A stretch of 64,000 nucleotides of DNA. It comes from an uncultured Lachnospiraceae bacterium. GTDB taxonomy: Bacteria > Bacillota > Clostridia > Lachnospirales > Lachnospiraceae. Below the pieces are notes generated by a model. The model was not told the origin of the DNA and did not search any database. It worked only from the letters and a program-made list of their open reading frames with translations. The position numbers were made by a program, and so were the translations under genes. Shown here one piece after another: positions 8,496 to 17,082 of this stretch (position 1 is its first letter; every line of letters begins with the position of its first letter). The stretch spans positions 79,016-143,015 of the forward strand of contig CAMXQE010000004.1 of the NCBI GenBank assembly GCA_947246015.1. Reading direction: 5' to 3'.

Positions 8496-9113
8496 TTATA
8501 AATCATCCCAGTCTCTCTTCATCTTACATTCTACTGCCGCTTTCAGCAGACCCGCCGTTCCGTCCACGCCAAATTCACTGCTGTCTATCAGCATATCTTT
8601 CCCCTCTTTCTGGTCCCAGTTATTATCCGTAAAATATTCATAATAATTCTTTCTTGTTTTATCCATATAACGCACTACTTTTTCTGCTTCTTCCTTTGAA
8701 AAATTATACCGCTCCATTACGGTTTCCACACGGATGCTGTAAGGGGCATAAATATAAACTTTCAATACTTCAGGGCGGTTTCTCAACACATAGTCCGCCC
8801 CCCTCCCTACAATAACACAGGATTCCCCGCTCTTTACGATTTTTCGGATGGTTTCCGCCTGCGCACGGTATATCTTTTCATTGGGATTGTCCTGTATGAA
8901 ATCAAAACCGGGCGCAAATTTAATCACTTTGCCAATCAGTTTTTCATCTCCTCTTCCCATCGTCTTCCATTCTATTCCGCTCTCTTTCGCAGCCCTCTCA
9001 ATCAAATTCCTGTCATAAAAATTAATCCCCAGTTCCTTTGCCAGTTTTTCTCCAATGCGGCGTCCGTTACTGCCAAAGCACCTTCCTATTGTCACTACAA
9101 TCTGTCTCTCCAT
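8496..9113 (-). CDS. Cytidylate kinase-like protein
   Basis: The 205-residue protein fits the cytidylate-kinase-like family (PF13189, AAA_26). A P-loop variant lies at residues 9-21 (IGRCFGSNGRRIG), followed by NFYDRNLIERAAKESG and a later DNPNEKIYRAQAETIRK segment. The family is common in clostridia, separate from true Cmk, and its substrate is not settled. The 98-base gap upstream separates it from the glucosaminidase-like gene; whether the long operon runs into it is unclear. Confidence 0.85.
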   Translation of the reverse strand: MERQIVVTIGRCFGSNGRRIGEKLAKELGINFYDRNLIERAAKESGIEWKTMGRGDEKLIGKVIKFAPGFDFIQDNPNEKIYRAQAETIRKIVKSGESCVIVGRGADYVLRNRPEVLKVYIYAPYSIRVETVMERYNFSKEEAEKVVRYMDKTRKNYYEYFTDNNWDQKEGKDMLIDSSEFGVDGTAGLLKAAVECKMKRDWDDL

Positions 9114-9211
9114 ACCTTATCACCCGTACCTTTCTCAATTTGCAGGCAAAAATACACGTACAAGCATATTTGATAATTATAGTATAGCCGATTGCAGAAG
9201 AATGCACAAGA

Positions 9212-9658
9212 CTACGTAAACCCATCTTTTTCTTCATCATATTTATAAAATTCATATCCTTCTATCAGTTCAATCAGTTTTGATTCATAATTTTTAGACG
9301 GAGAATAGGGATATTCGGCTTCCTGCAGGTATTGTACTGCCAATATGTAATGTTTTTGCCCGATTAAGTTCTCCCAGTTCGGCCCTTCCTGATTATCTTC
9401 CCGCCATATGGCAAGATAATTATTATGGGAACGTACCGCATGGCAGATTGTCTTATGACGTCTGATACCGTCATGTCTGCGGGGAAATAACACTATTTCT
9501 TCCATATTCTGTACAGACTTCCCCCAATCCGTTCCTTCAACTGCAATAGCAATAACCAAAGACGGCAGGCATATTTTCCTGCCTCTCCAGTCCTCCACTG
9601 CTGATTTCGCAACCTGATGAACAAAATCCTGCTTTTCCTTCCTTTGCTCAATCTGCAT
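9212..9658 (-). CDS. Glucosaminidase-like protein without signal peptide
   Basis: The 148-residue product resembles the FlgJ/LytG-type glucosaminidase domain that cleaves between GlcNAc and MurNAc. The aligned landmarks are FVHQVAKSAV (12-21), AVEGTDWGKS around E41, where the family has its catalytic Glu in ESGWGKS, HNNYLAIW in place of NNLFGIK, and a C-terminal tail ending in a family-like YEFYKYD. The match is divergent. No signal peptide or membrane segment is present, so export would need lysis or a special route. The start overlaps the SpoIIE-phosphatase stop by 11 bases, making it the last gene of the long operon. Confidence 0.6.
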   Translation of the reverse strand: MQIEQRKEKQDFVHQVAKSAVEDWRGRKICLPSLVIAIAVEGTDWGKSVQNMEEIVLFPRRHDGIRRHKTICHAVRSHNNYLAIWREDNQEGPNWENLIGQKHYILAVQYLQEAEYPYSPSKNYESKLIELIEGYEFYKYDEEKDGFT

Positions 9659-11897
9659 TATCCTGACTCTCCTTTCCGTAATCTGTATCTTTCTTCTTAC
9701 AAATCAAGTGGTTTTTCCCTCCGGTATACTTGTATCCCATCCAGTCCATCCGTTTCTTCACAAGGTAAATGCCGAGTCCCCCTTTTTTCCTGTCCTCCAG
9801 CAGTTCCTCCACATCCGGGTCCGGCTTCTCCAAAGGATTATAAGGAATCCCATCATCTTCAAAATACAGACAGACTTCCTGCTGCGTGGGTATTCCGTTT
9901 TCCGCCGGAGTGTTTCCGCTTCCCTCTACCGCAATTCCCAGTGTAACTTCTGCTGCCTTGCTGTAATAGCAGATATTGGAGAAAATTTCATCTACCGCCA
10001 TCTGTATTTTTATGATTGTTTTCATGGATACTCCTTTTTCTATCAAAGTTTCTTCCACAAAATCGGCAAATTCCCGGATATACTTCATGTCCGGTATTCC
10101 TGTTTTCTTCTTGTATACCGTTCCGTGATAGGTAAGCGCTATCATGGTAATATCATCAAACTGCTCCGTATCCTGCTGGAACCGACTGATATCCTCCCAT
10201 ATTTCCTTTAGTAACTCTTCCGGTGTCCGGATATTTTCTTTCTCTGCCACTGTCTTCAACCGTCCTTCTCCATATAATTCTTCCCGTATACTGGTAGCTT
10301 CTGTTACGCCGTCCGTATAAAGCAGAAGGGTATCTTCTTTGTTAATATGTATCTGTGACTTACTATAAGGAACTCCTTCCATGCCCGCCAATACCAGTCC
10401 TCCAAAAGTCGTATCATAATAGCAATCGCCGTTCTGTTTCCGAATCAAAGGCCGGCAGTGCCCCGCATTCACAAACACCAGCTCTCCGGTGGAAAGGGTC
10501 AGAATACCTATCCAGGCAGTGACAAACATACCGTTTTTATTATTGCTGCACAGTCTGTCGTTTATTTCTTCCACTGCCTGTTCCAAAGAATGACCCGCCA
10601 TAATATGGCTCATAATATGACTGCGGATTAAAGTGCGGGATACTACCATGAACAATGCGGCCGGAACCCCTTTCCCTGATACATCCGCCATAACCAGTAC
10701 CAGACGGTCATCATCCAGTAAAAAGAAATCATAAAAGTCACCGCCTACGCCTTTCGCGGGCATCATGGCAGCTGCTATGGAAAATTCCTTCCGGTCAATA
10801 AACGCCCCTTCCGTCTCCGGAAGCATGTCCGCCTGCAATCTCGCCGCTACAGTCAGTTCTGTCCGGATTTTTTCTTTTTCCTCCGTAACCCTCGTCACAT
10901 TCTGAATGTAATATCCTACATCCTGCATCATTTTCCAAAATGCAGCCGCCAGATATCCGGGTTCACCTGACAGCCGTGCCAGTTCCTGGCATTCCCTCAT
11001 CCAGACTGCCAAATCATTTTCCTTACTTACGTCCTCAGGTTCACCTGCTACCTGTCTTTTCCTGTCCGCATATCCGATTGCCACTCTTGAGAGTTTTTCA
11101 ATCGGAATGGATATCTTGTTCTGTAAATACTGCAGGAAACAGACGGATACTCCGCACAGAATAAAAAAGTCCACGGACACCCGTATATATACCCTGTTCC
11201 AAAGCTGCAAAGCATCCTCTGTATAATGTATCGCTTCTGCATAAGAGGAAATCCCCATTAAGCTTGCCGAAAGCATACTGAGAATCAAAAATATCAGTAC
11301 AAACCTTACATTCAGCGTCAGCACATGCCTGCGTTCCTGGCCTCCCGCCATACTGCACAAAAGTATGATGGGAATTCCCAGCAAAACAGAAAATACCAGA
11401 TTGTTAAAAAATAAAAGGAGGGTAGACTGCGACCAAAATGTCCCCAGCCCCAAAAGATGCAGCATTCCTCCAAGCATAACTGCCATCAGCATCGAATCCA
11501 GAATTACAATTCCCAAATAACGTCTGACATCCTTTGCATTGTTGAACCAGATTCTTTTCTTTCCTTTATATTCCTTATTTTCTTTTTTTCCCTTTCCCCA
11601 ATTCCACATAAGATAAGGTATCCATCCGTACAGAAACTGAGCGATAAACCCATACAGGCATACCTGTACCGGATATCCGGAAAGTAAATCTGCCGCAAAA
11701 TTGCCCACCGCACATCCCAAAGCCCCTGTTGCACCGAACAATATGCCGAATGCTGTCGGAAATGCACTCGCCGGCCTCACTTCTGTTAATCCTGTCATCC
11801 CAAACAGCTTCCGGAAGGGCATCGTAACCAAAAAAAATAAGATGGCAGTAACAATAAATATATTAATTTTTTTAATGATTTTCATTTTTATCCCCAT
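9648..11897 (-). CDS. SpoIIE/RsbU-type phosphatase fused to membrane domain and anti-sigma-type ATPase
   Basis: Three parts are visible in 749 residues. Residues 15-260 form a multi-pass membrane domain; GLTEVRP (36-42) and the following Gly-rich stretch match the protein of the next gene. Residues 345-590 form a PP2C-type phosphatase of the SpoIIE family, with GGDFYD at 385-390 and ADVSGKG at 404-410. Residues about 610-740 form a HATPase_c domain like RsbW/SpoIIAB, with an N box (AVDEIFSN) and GGLGIYLV. A phosphatase and anti-sigma kinase in one chain, with a STAS gene in the same operon, make a complete partner-switching set. Which sigma factor or other target it controls is not evident. 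Two ATGs, at 11897 and 11885, both have usable ribosome binding sites. Confidence 0.88.
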   Translation of the reverse strand: MGIKMKIIKKINIFIVTAILFFLVTMPFRKLFGMTGLTEVRPASAFPTAFGILFGATGALGCAVGNFAADLLSGYPVQVCLYGFIAQFLYGWIPYLMWNWGKGKKENKEYKGKKRIWFNNAKDVRRYLGIVILDSMLMAVMLGGMLHLLGLGTFWSQSTLLLFFNNLVFSVLLGIPIILLCSMAGGQERRHVLTLNVRFVLIFLILSMLSASLMGISSYAEAIHYTEDALQLWNRVYIRVSVDFFILCGVSVCFLQYLQNKISIPIEKLSRVAIGYADRKRQVAGEPEDVSKENDLAVWMRECQELARLSGEPGYLAAAFWKMMQDVGYYIQNVTRVTEEKEKIRTELTVAARLQADMLPETEGAFIDRKEFSIAAAMMPAKGVGGDFYDFFLLDDDRLVLVMADVSGKGVPAALFMVVSRTLIRSHIMSHIMAGHSLEQAVEEINDRLCSNNKNGMFVTAWIGILTLSTGELVFVNAGHCRPLIRKQNGDCYYDTTFGGLVLAGMEGVPYSKSQIHINKEDTLLLYTDGVTEATSIREELYGEGRLKTVAEKENIRTPEELLKEIWEDISRFQQDTEQFDDITMIALTYHGTVYKKKTGIPDMKYIREFADFVEETLIEKGVSMKTIIKIQMAVDEIFSNICYYSKAAEVTLGIAVEGSGNTPAENGIPTQQEVCLYFEDDGIPYNPLEKPDPDVEELLEDRKKGGLGIYLVKKRMDWMGYKYTGGKNHLICKKKDTDYGKESQDNAD

Positions 11898-11906
11898 TTC
11901 CGTACC

Positions 11907-12617
11907 TTAAACTGACAACATGACAAGTCCTGCTGCTGCCAGTACCGATACTGCCATCATCCATGGCTCCTCTGCCGGACTCCGGTTCCAAATGATTACA
12001 GAAACCCAAAGCAGGCACATGACTGCACTATAGGCAGAGAGCACTGTTATCCTGCAAACCTTTTTCTTGCAAAACAGATATTTTTCAGGTGCATCACAGC
12101 CTTTCATTCCCACGCTGTCAGAAGTCAGCATAATCAGCACAGGCATTCCCAAACCAATGGAAAAACCTATATTGTTGAAAAATACATACGTATATATCTG
12201 CCTTATCCATATTCCCTGCAGCAGATATAATCCAAAAGATAAAATCCACGCTACGGTCATGGCCCCTGAAAGACAAATCAGACAGTAATGAAAAATGTTT
12301 TTTCCGCTGTGCAGGTTCGGCCGTTCTTCCGAGAAAAAATGCCACAGCCTGTATGGAATCCATGCGGCCATGAAATTGCCAATAAACCCCAGCACAGAAC
12401 TAATAGAAAACGTACCTGCCATATCTGCAATCAGATTACCGATTCCACATGCCATGGCGCCCACCGGTCCGCACAGCAGTCCGGCTACGGGAGGTATGGC
12501 ATTGACCGGTCTTACCTCTGTCAGCCCCTCCACCAGTACCATAACTTTAAAGGAAATTCCTAATATAAGAAAAGCTCCTAAAATAATAAAAAACTGTTTT
12601 ATTTTTCCATTTTTCAT
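11907..12617 (-). CDS. Membrane protein resembling the N-terminal domain of the adjacent phosphatase
   Basis: This 236-residue hydrophobic protein has about six membrane segments. Its GLTEVRPVNAIPPVAG stretch and the following G-x2-GA-x2-C-x2-GN-x2-AD pattern also occur in the N-terminal domain of the SpoIIE-type phosphatase encoded next. The two probably arose by duplication and could form a heteromeric sensor or transporter. The fold recalls small substrate-binding membrane components of ECF transporters, which is an inference. Its start overlaps the end of the transporter gene upstream by four bases, indicating translational coupling. Confidence 0.65.
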   Translation of the reverse strand: MKNGKIKQFFIILGAFLILGISFKVMVLVEGLTEVRPVNAIPPVAGLLCGPVGAMACGIGNLIADMAGTFSISSVLGFIGNFMAAWIPYRLWHFFSEERPNLHSGKNIFHYCLICLSGAMTVAWILSFGLYLLQGIWIRQIYTYVFFNNIGFSIGLGMPVLIMLTSDSVGMKGCDAPEKYLFCKKKVCRITVLSAYSAVMCLLWVSVIIWNRSPAEEPWMMAVSVLAAAGLVMLSV

Positions 12618-13522
12618 AATCTATTTGACCCTACCCCCTTTGCGCTCCTGCTTAAAAAGGAAAGTCCGGCTACAACTGCCCCCAACGCAATCAATACGGC
12701 TCCTGCCGCCGAAGATAACTGAAAACCCTGTCCGCCTCCGTACGCTGCCGGCAAAAGCAGGGACAGAACTAACGTTACGACCGGTTCCGTAGAAGCAATA
12801 ACCGTTACACTTACCGCATCCGTATATTTCTGTGAAAACATTAATGTAATATAAGCATATGCCTTGGCAAAAAATGCTAAAATAAATATATTGGAAAGCA
12901 ATTCCCTCGTATAGACAAGTCCTGAAAATGTAGCGGGATTTTCCCTGTACCAAAGAAGAAAACCTGTCAATGCGGTAAAAATCATCTGCACAATACAGAT
13001 GAGCAAAGGGTCTTCCTCCTTGGCATACCAGTCTACCGCAATGGTATACACGGCAGAACTGACACAACCGCCCAGCATATATATCGTTCCCAGGTGATAG
13101 AATCCCCCTATGGAAAACCTGCTGCTGACACACAGACCCGCCAGTATGATGACTGCGCCTGCGATATGGTTTGCCGTAGGTTTTTTATGGAAAAACAACT
13201 GTATTACCGGAACAATTATAATCGTAAGCGCCGCCAGAAAACTTGCATTTGATGCATCCAGCATGGAAATCCCTTTTTTTTCCAAAAGAAGGTTGACACT
13301 TAAAATTGCCGATAAAAAAAATCCTCTAATCCAGGTCTTCTTTTGCAGACCTTTCAGTCTGCCGGCAAATACCACCGACATAATGACTGCCGCAATGCCG
13401 CAGGTCAATGTAAGATAAGCATAGGAAGATAAATTTTCAGGGAGATTCTTGATAAAAATATAAGATGCTGCCCAGCAAAGAGTAATGGAGAAAAGCAGAA
13501 TATTATTTTCCGTTTTCGTCAT
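12614..13522 (-). CDS. DMT-superfamily (EamA) transporter
   Basis: The 302-residue protein has about ten hydrophobic segments in two similar halves, the build of EamA drug/metabolite transporters. A conserved Pro lies in the late ASTEPVVTLVLSLLL helix, typical of the second EamA repeat. The substrate cannot be deduced. It sits between the DUF3574-like gene and the QueT-like membrane gene, with a 4-base gap and a 4-base overlap, so it belongs to the same transcript. Its role in that operon is unknown. Confidence 0.88.
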   Translation of the reverse strand: MTKTENNILLFSITLCWAASYIFIKNLPENLSSYAYLTLTCGIAAVIMSVVFAGRLKGLQKKTWIRGFFLSAILSVNLLLEKKGISMLDASNASFLAALTIIIVPVIQLFFHKKPTANHIAGAVIILAGLCVSSRFSIGGFYHLGTIYMLGGCVSSAVYTIAVDWYAKEEDPLLICIVQMIFTALTGFLLWYRENPATFSGLVYTRELLSNIFILAFFAKAYAYITLMFSQKYTDAVSVTVIASTEPVVTLVLSLLLPAAYGGGQGFQLSSAAGAVLIALGAVVAGLSFLSRSAKGVGSNRL

Positions 13523-13526
13523 GAAA

Positions 13527-14048
13527 TCACTCCCTTTCTTCCTGTACTTTACTGTAATAAACAGAATCCGAATTTTTTTCCTCCAGCAGAATCGAATTTT
13601 GGTTTAATGCCGGAAGAATATCATCCATAATCCGTATGATATCTTCCTCCTTTGCACGGATGGTATATACCAAAGTCTGTTCGCTGGTCAGCTTTCCTTT
13701 TTCATCAATCCATGCTCCTTCTGCTTTTGTCATCGTATAGCCGTCCACATACCGGATGCAGATTGCATTTATGATTTCCTGCGCTTCTTCCGTGGGAATC
13801 AGCTGCCTGTATTCGTCTTTGTCATTCAGCCCGATATACAATATGTACTCTTTTTCCTGCCTCTCCTCTGTTTCCTGTATGTCAGCGCTGTTTTTCCATT
13901 GTTCTGCAAAAAAGCATGTGAAACTGCCTCCCATACCGCCTGCCAAAGCAATACAGATAACTGCCAGCAGCAAAGCCGGTGCTTTTTCTAATTTTTCTAC
14001 TCTTTTTGTTTTTGTGTCTTCCTTAACTTTTGTTTCTTCTCCTGTCAT
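13527..14048 (-). CDS. Membrane-anchored DUF3574-like protein
   Basis: The 173-residue product has a charged N-terminus, one membrane segment (about residues 24-45) and an outer domain beginning EYILYIGLNDKDEY. That start and the later KAEGAWIDEKGKLTSEQ match the pattern of DUF3574 (PF12098), which has no known function. The frame extends upstream, but GAGG six bases before the ATG at 14048 fixes the start. The sequence upstream is a 39-nt leader shared with the rep gene, so a second promoter or processing point may exist here within the operon. Confidence 0.6.
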   Translation of the reverse strand: MTGEETKVKEDTKTKRVEKLEKAPALLLAVICIALAGGMGGSFTCFFAEQWKNSADIQETEERQEKEYILYIGLNDKDEYRQLIPTEEAQEIINAICIRYVDGYTMTKAEGAWIDEKGKLTSEQTLVYTIRAKEEDIIRIMDDILPALNQNSILLEEKNSDSVYYSKVQEERE

Positions 14049-14054
14049 ATTTTT

Positions 14055-14093
14055 CCTCATTTCTGCGCTGCTTTTTGCGCATACCAAGTTTGT
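14055..14093 (-). promoter_or_regulatory. 39-nt leader module (copy 2) before the DUF3574-like gene
   Basis: This segment is 36/39 identical to 3511-3549. It includes GAAATGAGG, the ribosome binding site for 14048. The hairpin TGCGC / GCGCA is fully paired here. It is the only gap longer than 60 bases within the operon between 9212 and 19037. Confidence 0.55.
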
Positions 14094-14125
14094 CCTGCAT
14101 ATTTACTAATATGGTTTTGCCGGTA

Positions 14126-14425
14126 TTATTCCAAATCCATGATTTCCGAAAAACCTGTAATGACAAATACTTCCCTCACTTCCTCATTGACGTTTCTGAC
14201 TATCAGCTTTCCGCCTTGTTTTTTCATGGTTTTATGGGCAGAAAGCAAAACTCTCAGTCCGGCGGAAGATATATATTCCAGTTCCGCAAAATCCAAAACA
14301 ACTTCTTTTCTCCCGCTCAGTTCCTCACCCAATTCTTCTTCCAACTGGGGCGCAGTGGTAGTATCCAGCCTGCCGCATACTTTCATGGTGATTTTATCCT
14401 GTTTCTTTTTTATATCGATTATCAT
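14126..14425 (-). CDS. STAS-domain anti-anti-sigma factor
   Basis: The 99-residue protein is a single STAS domain of the SpoIIAA/RsbV type. YISSAGLRVLL (51-61) carries the serine that such proteins have phosphorylated by an anti-sigma kinase and dephosphorylated by a SpoIIE-family phosphatase. Both partner activities are encoded in one protein at 9648-11897. The ATG at 14425 overlaps the stop of the previous gene (ATGA) and has AAGGAG upstream. It presumably senses or transmits the state of the switch. The downstream target is not visible. Confidence 0.9.
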   Translation of the reverse strand: MIIDIKKKQDKITMKVCGRLDTTTAPQLEEELGEELSGRKEVVLDFAELEYISSAGLRVLLSAHKTMKKQGGKLIVRNVNEEVREVFVITGFSEIMDLE

Positions 14426-14709
14426 AAAGTCTCCTTTTCTTCCTCCTCCCATGCAGGTTTTCTCGTAAACCCTACATGATAGGTAATTTTTTCCATGGTT
14501 AATTCATGTTCCCCAATCAGATATCTTCCAATCGTAATATCCTTTCCCATGATAACCCCTTTCGGATAGTCGTTCAGGCACTTATTCAAAAGCGCCGCCT
14601 GTGCTTCTCTTGACTGCTCCGAAAGGGGATTGTTAGGATTAACGCTCCCAATGGGAACCAGTTTTACATATCGGATATCTGTCAGGGTAGTTTTTTCTTC
14701 CCTGCCCAT
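14422..14709 (-). CDS. Small conserved-looking protein of unknown function
   Basis: This 95-residue soluble protein belongs to no family I recognise. It has a central stretch, LSEQSREAQAALLNKCLNDY, that looks helical, and a Glu-rich end. It lies 17 bases after the larger DUF2589-like gene and overlaps the STAS gene by four bases, so it is translated with both. It could be a partner of the DUF2589 proteins. Confidence 0.65.
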   Translation of the reverse strand: MGREEKTTLTDIRYVKLVPIGSVNPNNPLSEQSREAQAALLNKCLNDYPKGVIMGKDITIGRYLIGEHELTMEKITYHVGFTRKPAWEEEEKETL

Positions 14710-14726
14710 ACCTATTCTCCGTTTAT

Positions 14727-15986
14727 TTATTTTTTCTTCTGGGCTGATGTATCCGCGGAAGCTGTATTATCTCCGGAAGTTGTATGTTCCGAAACAGCAG
14801 GCGCCGTACCAGGCAGCGCTGCCGGAGCTTTTCCTGCTACCGCATCGCTGTACTCTGATTTCTTATCAAACAGCTCTGTCTCGATTTGGCTGACATTTCT
14901 CTGATTGTCCACCGCACTCTTTTGCGCACCGAGTAAAGCAGCATAATAAGCCTCGCCTTTTTTGTATTCCTGCGGAGTTCCATTGTTATCCAATGCCTTT
15001 AAAGCAAACATTTCTGACAGTTCATCCGGGGATGTATTGCTGTCGGCAATCATTTTCACGAAATCTCCTGCCTGACTCTGGAATACATTCCAGCACTGGT
15101 TGACTTCATCCATCGCCTGGCTGTATCCCATTACCAGTTTTTCACTGTCTTCTTTCTTTTTCTCCGCTGCTTTTCTCGCTTCGTCCGTCTTGGCTTCCTG
15201 AATTTCCTTATCCAGTTTGTCATTGTCAATGGCATTCATCAATCTGGTAATAGTTCCCTGATAAATATTCAACTGGGAACTGCCGATTCTCTTTAACTGG
15301 GCTAAACTGTTCTCCAGCCCTCCTTTTGCAGCTCCCAAACGGTTTTCTATCTGACTGATTTCACTCCGCAGCGTCTTCAGACGCTCCGCCTTCAATCTAG
15401 CCTGTTCGGGCAGGCTCTGCCCGTTACCGTCCTTGATACTGCTTCCTACTAACATCGGCGCCACATTTGCCGCCATCATATCCAATACCCTCGCCAGTCC
15501 TTCCGGCGTCCCATGGTTGGTAGCACGCACATCTACATGGTATTTCGCCGAATTATCAGAGCTTCTGGTATTGGACTGATGGGCGCTGATATTACCGGTT
15601 ACGCTGACTTTCACAATCCCAAGATTCACGGAACCGGTTATCGTCGCCCCCATATCCATGGAAGATTCCTGACGCTCACTCTGTTTTACTTCCATGTCAA
15701 AAAGTATGTTCACCTCGTCTACCTGAAGGTTGGGAATGGGCACAATCGCCAGCATCGGTATATCTACTTTCATTTCATCCAGATTGCTGGTGCCGTCTTC
15801 ATTTGCGCTGCGCTTCTGATAGCCGAACGCCACCGTCCGCACTTTTCCTTCCCCGTCAAATCCCACCCGGTTAATGAAGTCCGCCGTGGAATTTGCCAGC
15901 AGGGTGCTCGCATCCGCTGCTGCCCGCAAGGGGGCGCCGATTAGCTGGTCCATCTGTAATCCTGCAAATTGTTCTGCTATTGCCAT
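14727..15986 (-). CDS. DUF2589-like protein (long form)
   Basis: The 419-residue protein begins with a helical segment, GLQMDQLIGAPLRAAADAS, then a beta-rich region with VDIPMLAIVPIPNLQVDEV. This order fits DUF2589 (PF11655), a bacterial family with no assigned function. Residues about 200-300 are coiled-coil-like with Glu/Lys/Ala repeats, and the tail is rich in Ala, Pro, Thr and Ser. There is no signal peptide. A shorter paralogue at 17075-17935 shares the PLxALA..., VPLLSIVPITNLNV and AEIDF features. Two DUF2589 paralogues with wall hydrolases suggests a multi-subunit structure, which is inference. The family call is from memory. Confidence 0.7.
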   Translation of the reverse strand: MAIAEQFAGLQMDQLIGAPLRAAADASTLLANSTADFINRVGFDGEGKVRTVAFGYQKRSANEDGTSNLDEMKVDIPMLAIVPIPNLQVDEVNILFDMEVKQSERQESSMDMGATITGSVNLGIVKVSVTGNISAHQSNTRSSDNSAKYHVDVRATNHGTPEGLARVLDMMAANVAPMLVGSSIKDGNGQSLPEQARLKAERLKTLRSEISQIENRLGAAKGGLENSLAQLKRIGSSQLNIYQGTITRLMNAIDNDKLDKEIQEAKTDEARKAAEKKKEDSEKLVMGYSQAMDEVNQCWNVFQSQAGDFVKMIADSNTSPDELSEMFALKALDNNGTPQEYKKGEAYYAALLGAQKSAVDNQRNVSQIETELFDKKSEYSDAVAGKAPAALPGTAPAVSEHTTSGDNTASADTSAQKKK

Positions 15987-16042
15987 AAAATCCCTTCTTT
16001 CTTAATTTAGTTTTTGTCTTATCCTTCAAAAAAATTTACGGT

Positions 16043-16633
16043 TTAAAATCCTAATCCCTCAAAAATCTCGGACAACGAAGAGTTATGATAGGAATTCACT
16101 TCCATGCGGATGCGTTCTGCCTCCTCTTTCTCCACTTTTTTGAATCCTGTGGTTTTAAATTCCGCTGTTCTTAATTTTTTCTGTTTTTCATCTACATCTA
16201 TAATCTGCCGGCATATTGCAACATAAATATCCTTTTCCGTAAGCTGTACCAAAATGATAAAGTCCAGCCTTCTGGAATCCTTATCGTCTTCTTCGCTTGT
16301 ACGGGTTCTTATCCCGTCGATTGTAACGCTCGGTTCATCATGAATGATAAAATTAATTACTTTTGTTCCCTCCTCTGTTTCTTCCGGCAGCGCTTCATAG
16401 GCATTTGTGAAAAGATTGGGAGATGGGCCATATGTACAAAACTTTTCAAATAAGTCCTCCCATGTTTCATTTTTTGCAAGGGCCGCATATTTTCTGTCTG
16501 TCCGCTCAAACCATTGTACCTTTGCATTTCCGTCCGCCGACGCATCTTCAACCACTACGTCAAATTTGTGCCCTACTATTTTGCCGCCATTATTTATTAA
16601 CTCTACATTACGTATTTCCACTATATTGCTCAT
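16043..16633 (-). CDS. Unknown protein between the two DUF2589-like genes
   Basis: The 196-residue acidic soluble protein matches no family I know. It starts with a beta-like segment, IVEIRNVELINNGGKIVGHK, and has a second strand-rich part, RRLDFIILVQLTEKDIYVAI. No catalytic motif, signal peptide or membrane segment is seen. AGAGG upstream supports the ATG at 16633. Its position between the two DUF2589-like genes suggests it belongs to the same assembly. Confidence 0.65.
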   Translation of the reverse strand: MSNIVEIRNVELINNGGKIVGHKFDVVVEDASADGNAKVQWFERTDRKYAALAKNETWEDLFEKFCTYGPSPNLFTNAYEALPEETEEGTKVINFIIHDEPSVTIDGIRTRTSEEDDKDSRRLDFIILVQLTEKDIYVAICRQIIDVDEKQKKLRTAEFKTTGFKKVEKEEAERIRMEVNSYHNSSLSEIFEGLGF

Positions 16634-16668
16634 ATCTTTTCCTCTCTTTTTCTTTTTATATTTTCTGT

Positions 16669-17082
16669 TTACTCCCCAAAAAAATAGTTATAACATCTTT
16701 TTCCGGCTTTCCTGACCATGCTTCCTATCTTCAGAAATGGAAGAAAGAATGGTTTCTTCCGTTTCTGCGGAAATTCCATATACACTACGCTGATACTATC
16801 TACCCACAGCCACATTTCCTCTGGAAGATTTCCGTTTTCCATTTCTGACTGCAAATCCAAGACAAGCCGCAGATTCATTTCCTCCGTCAGCTCTTTTACA
16901 TGAAGACGGAGTTTCTGACGGATGCGTTCCTGTTCTTCTTCCTGGCTTTCCTCTTTTTCCGGCTTCTTCTTTTTTTCTTTCCATACGGATTCTGTTTTTT
17001 CTGTTTCTTTTTCTGTTTCTTTACCTTTTGGTTTTTCTGCTCCTGATTTTTTCCTTCTAATCTTCTGCCATTTCTTATTCAT
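16669..17082 (-). CDS. Lys/Glu-rich protein of unknown function
   Basis: The 137-residue product has a highly charged Lys/Glu linker (residues 5-55), probably disordered, then a compact region (EEMWLWVDSISVVYMEF) and a basic end. I recognise no domain. The ATG at 17082 overlaps the last codons of the shorter DUF2589-like gene, indicating translational coupling. Another ATG six codons upstream lacks a good ribosome binding site. Confidence 0.6.
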   Translation of the reverse strand: MNKKWQKIRRKKSGAEKPKGKETEKETEKTESVWKEKKKKPEKEESQEEEQERIRQKLRLHVKELTEEMNLRLVLDLQSEMENGNLPEEMWLWVDSISVVYMEFPQKRKKPFFLPFLKIGSMVRKAGKRCYNYFFGE

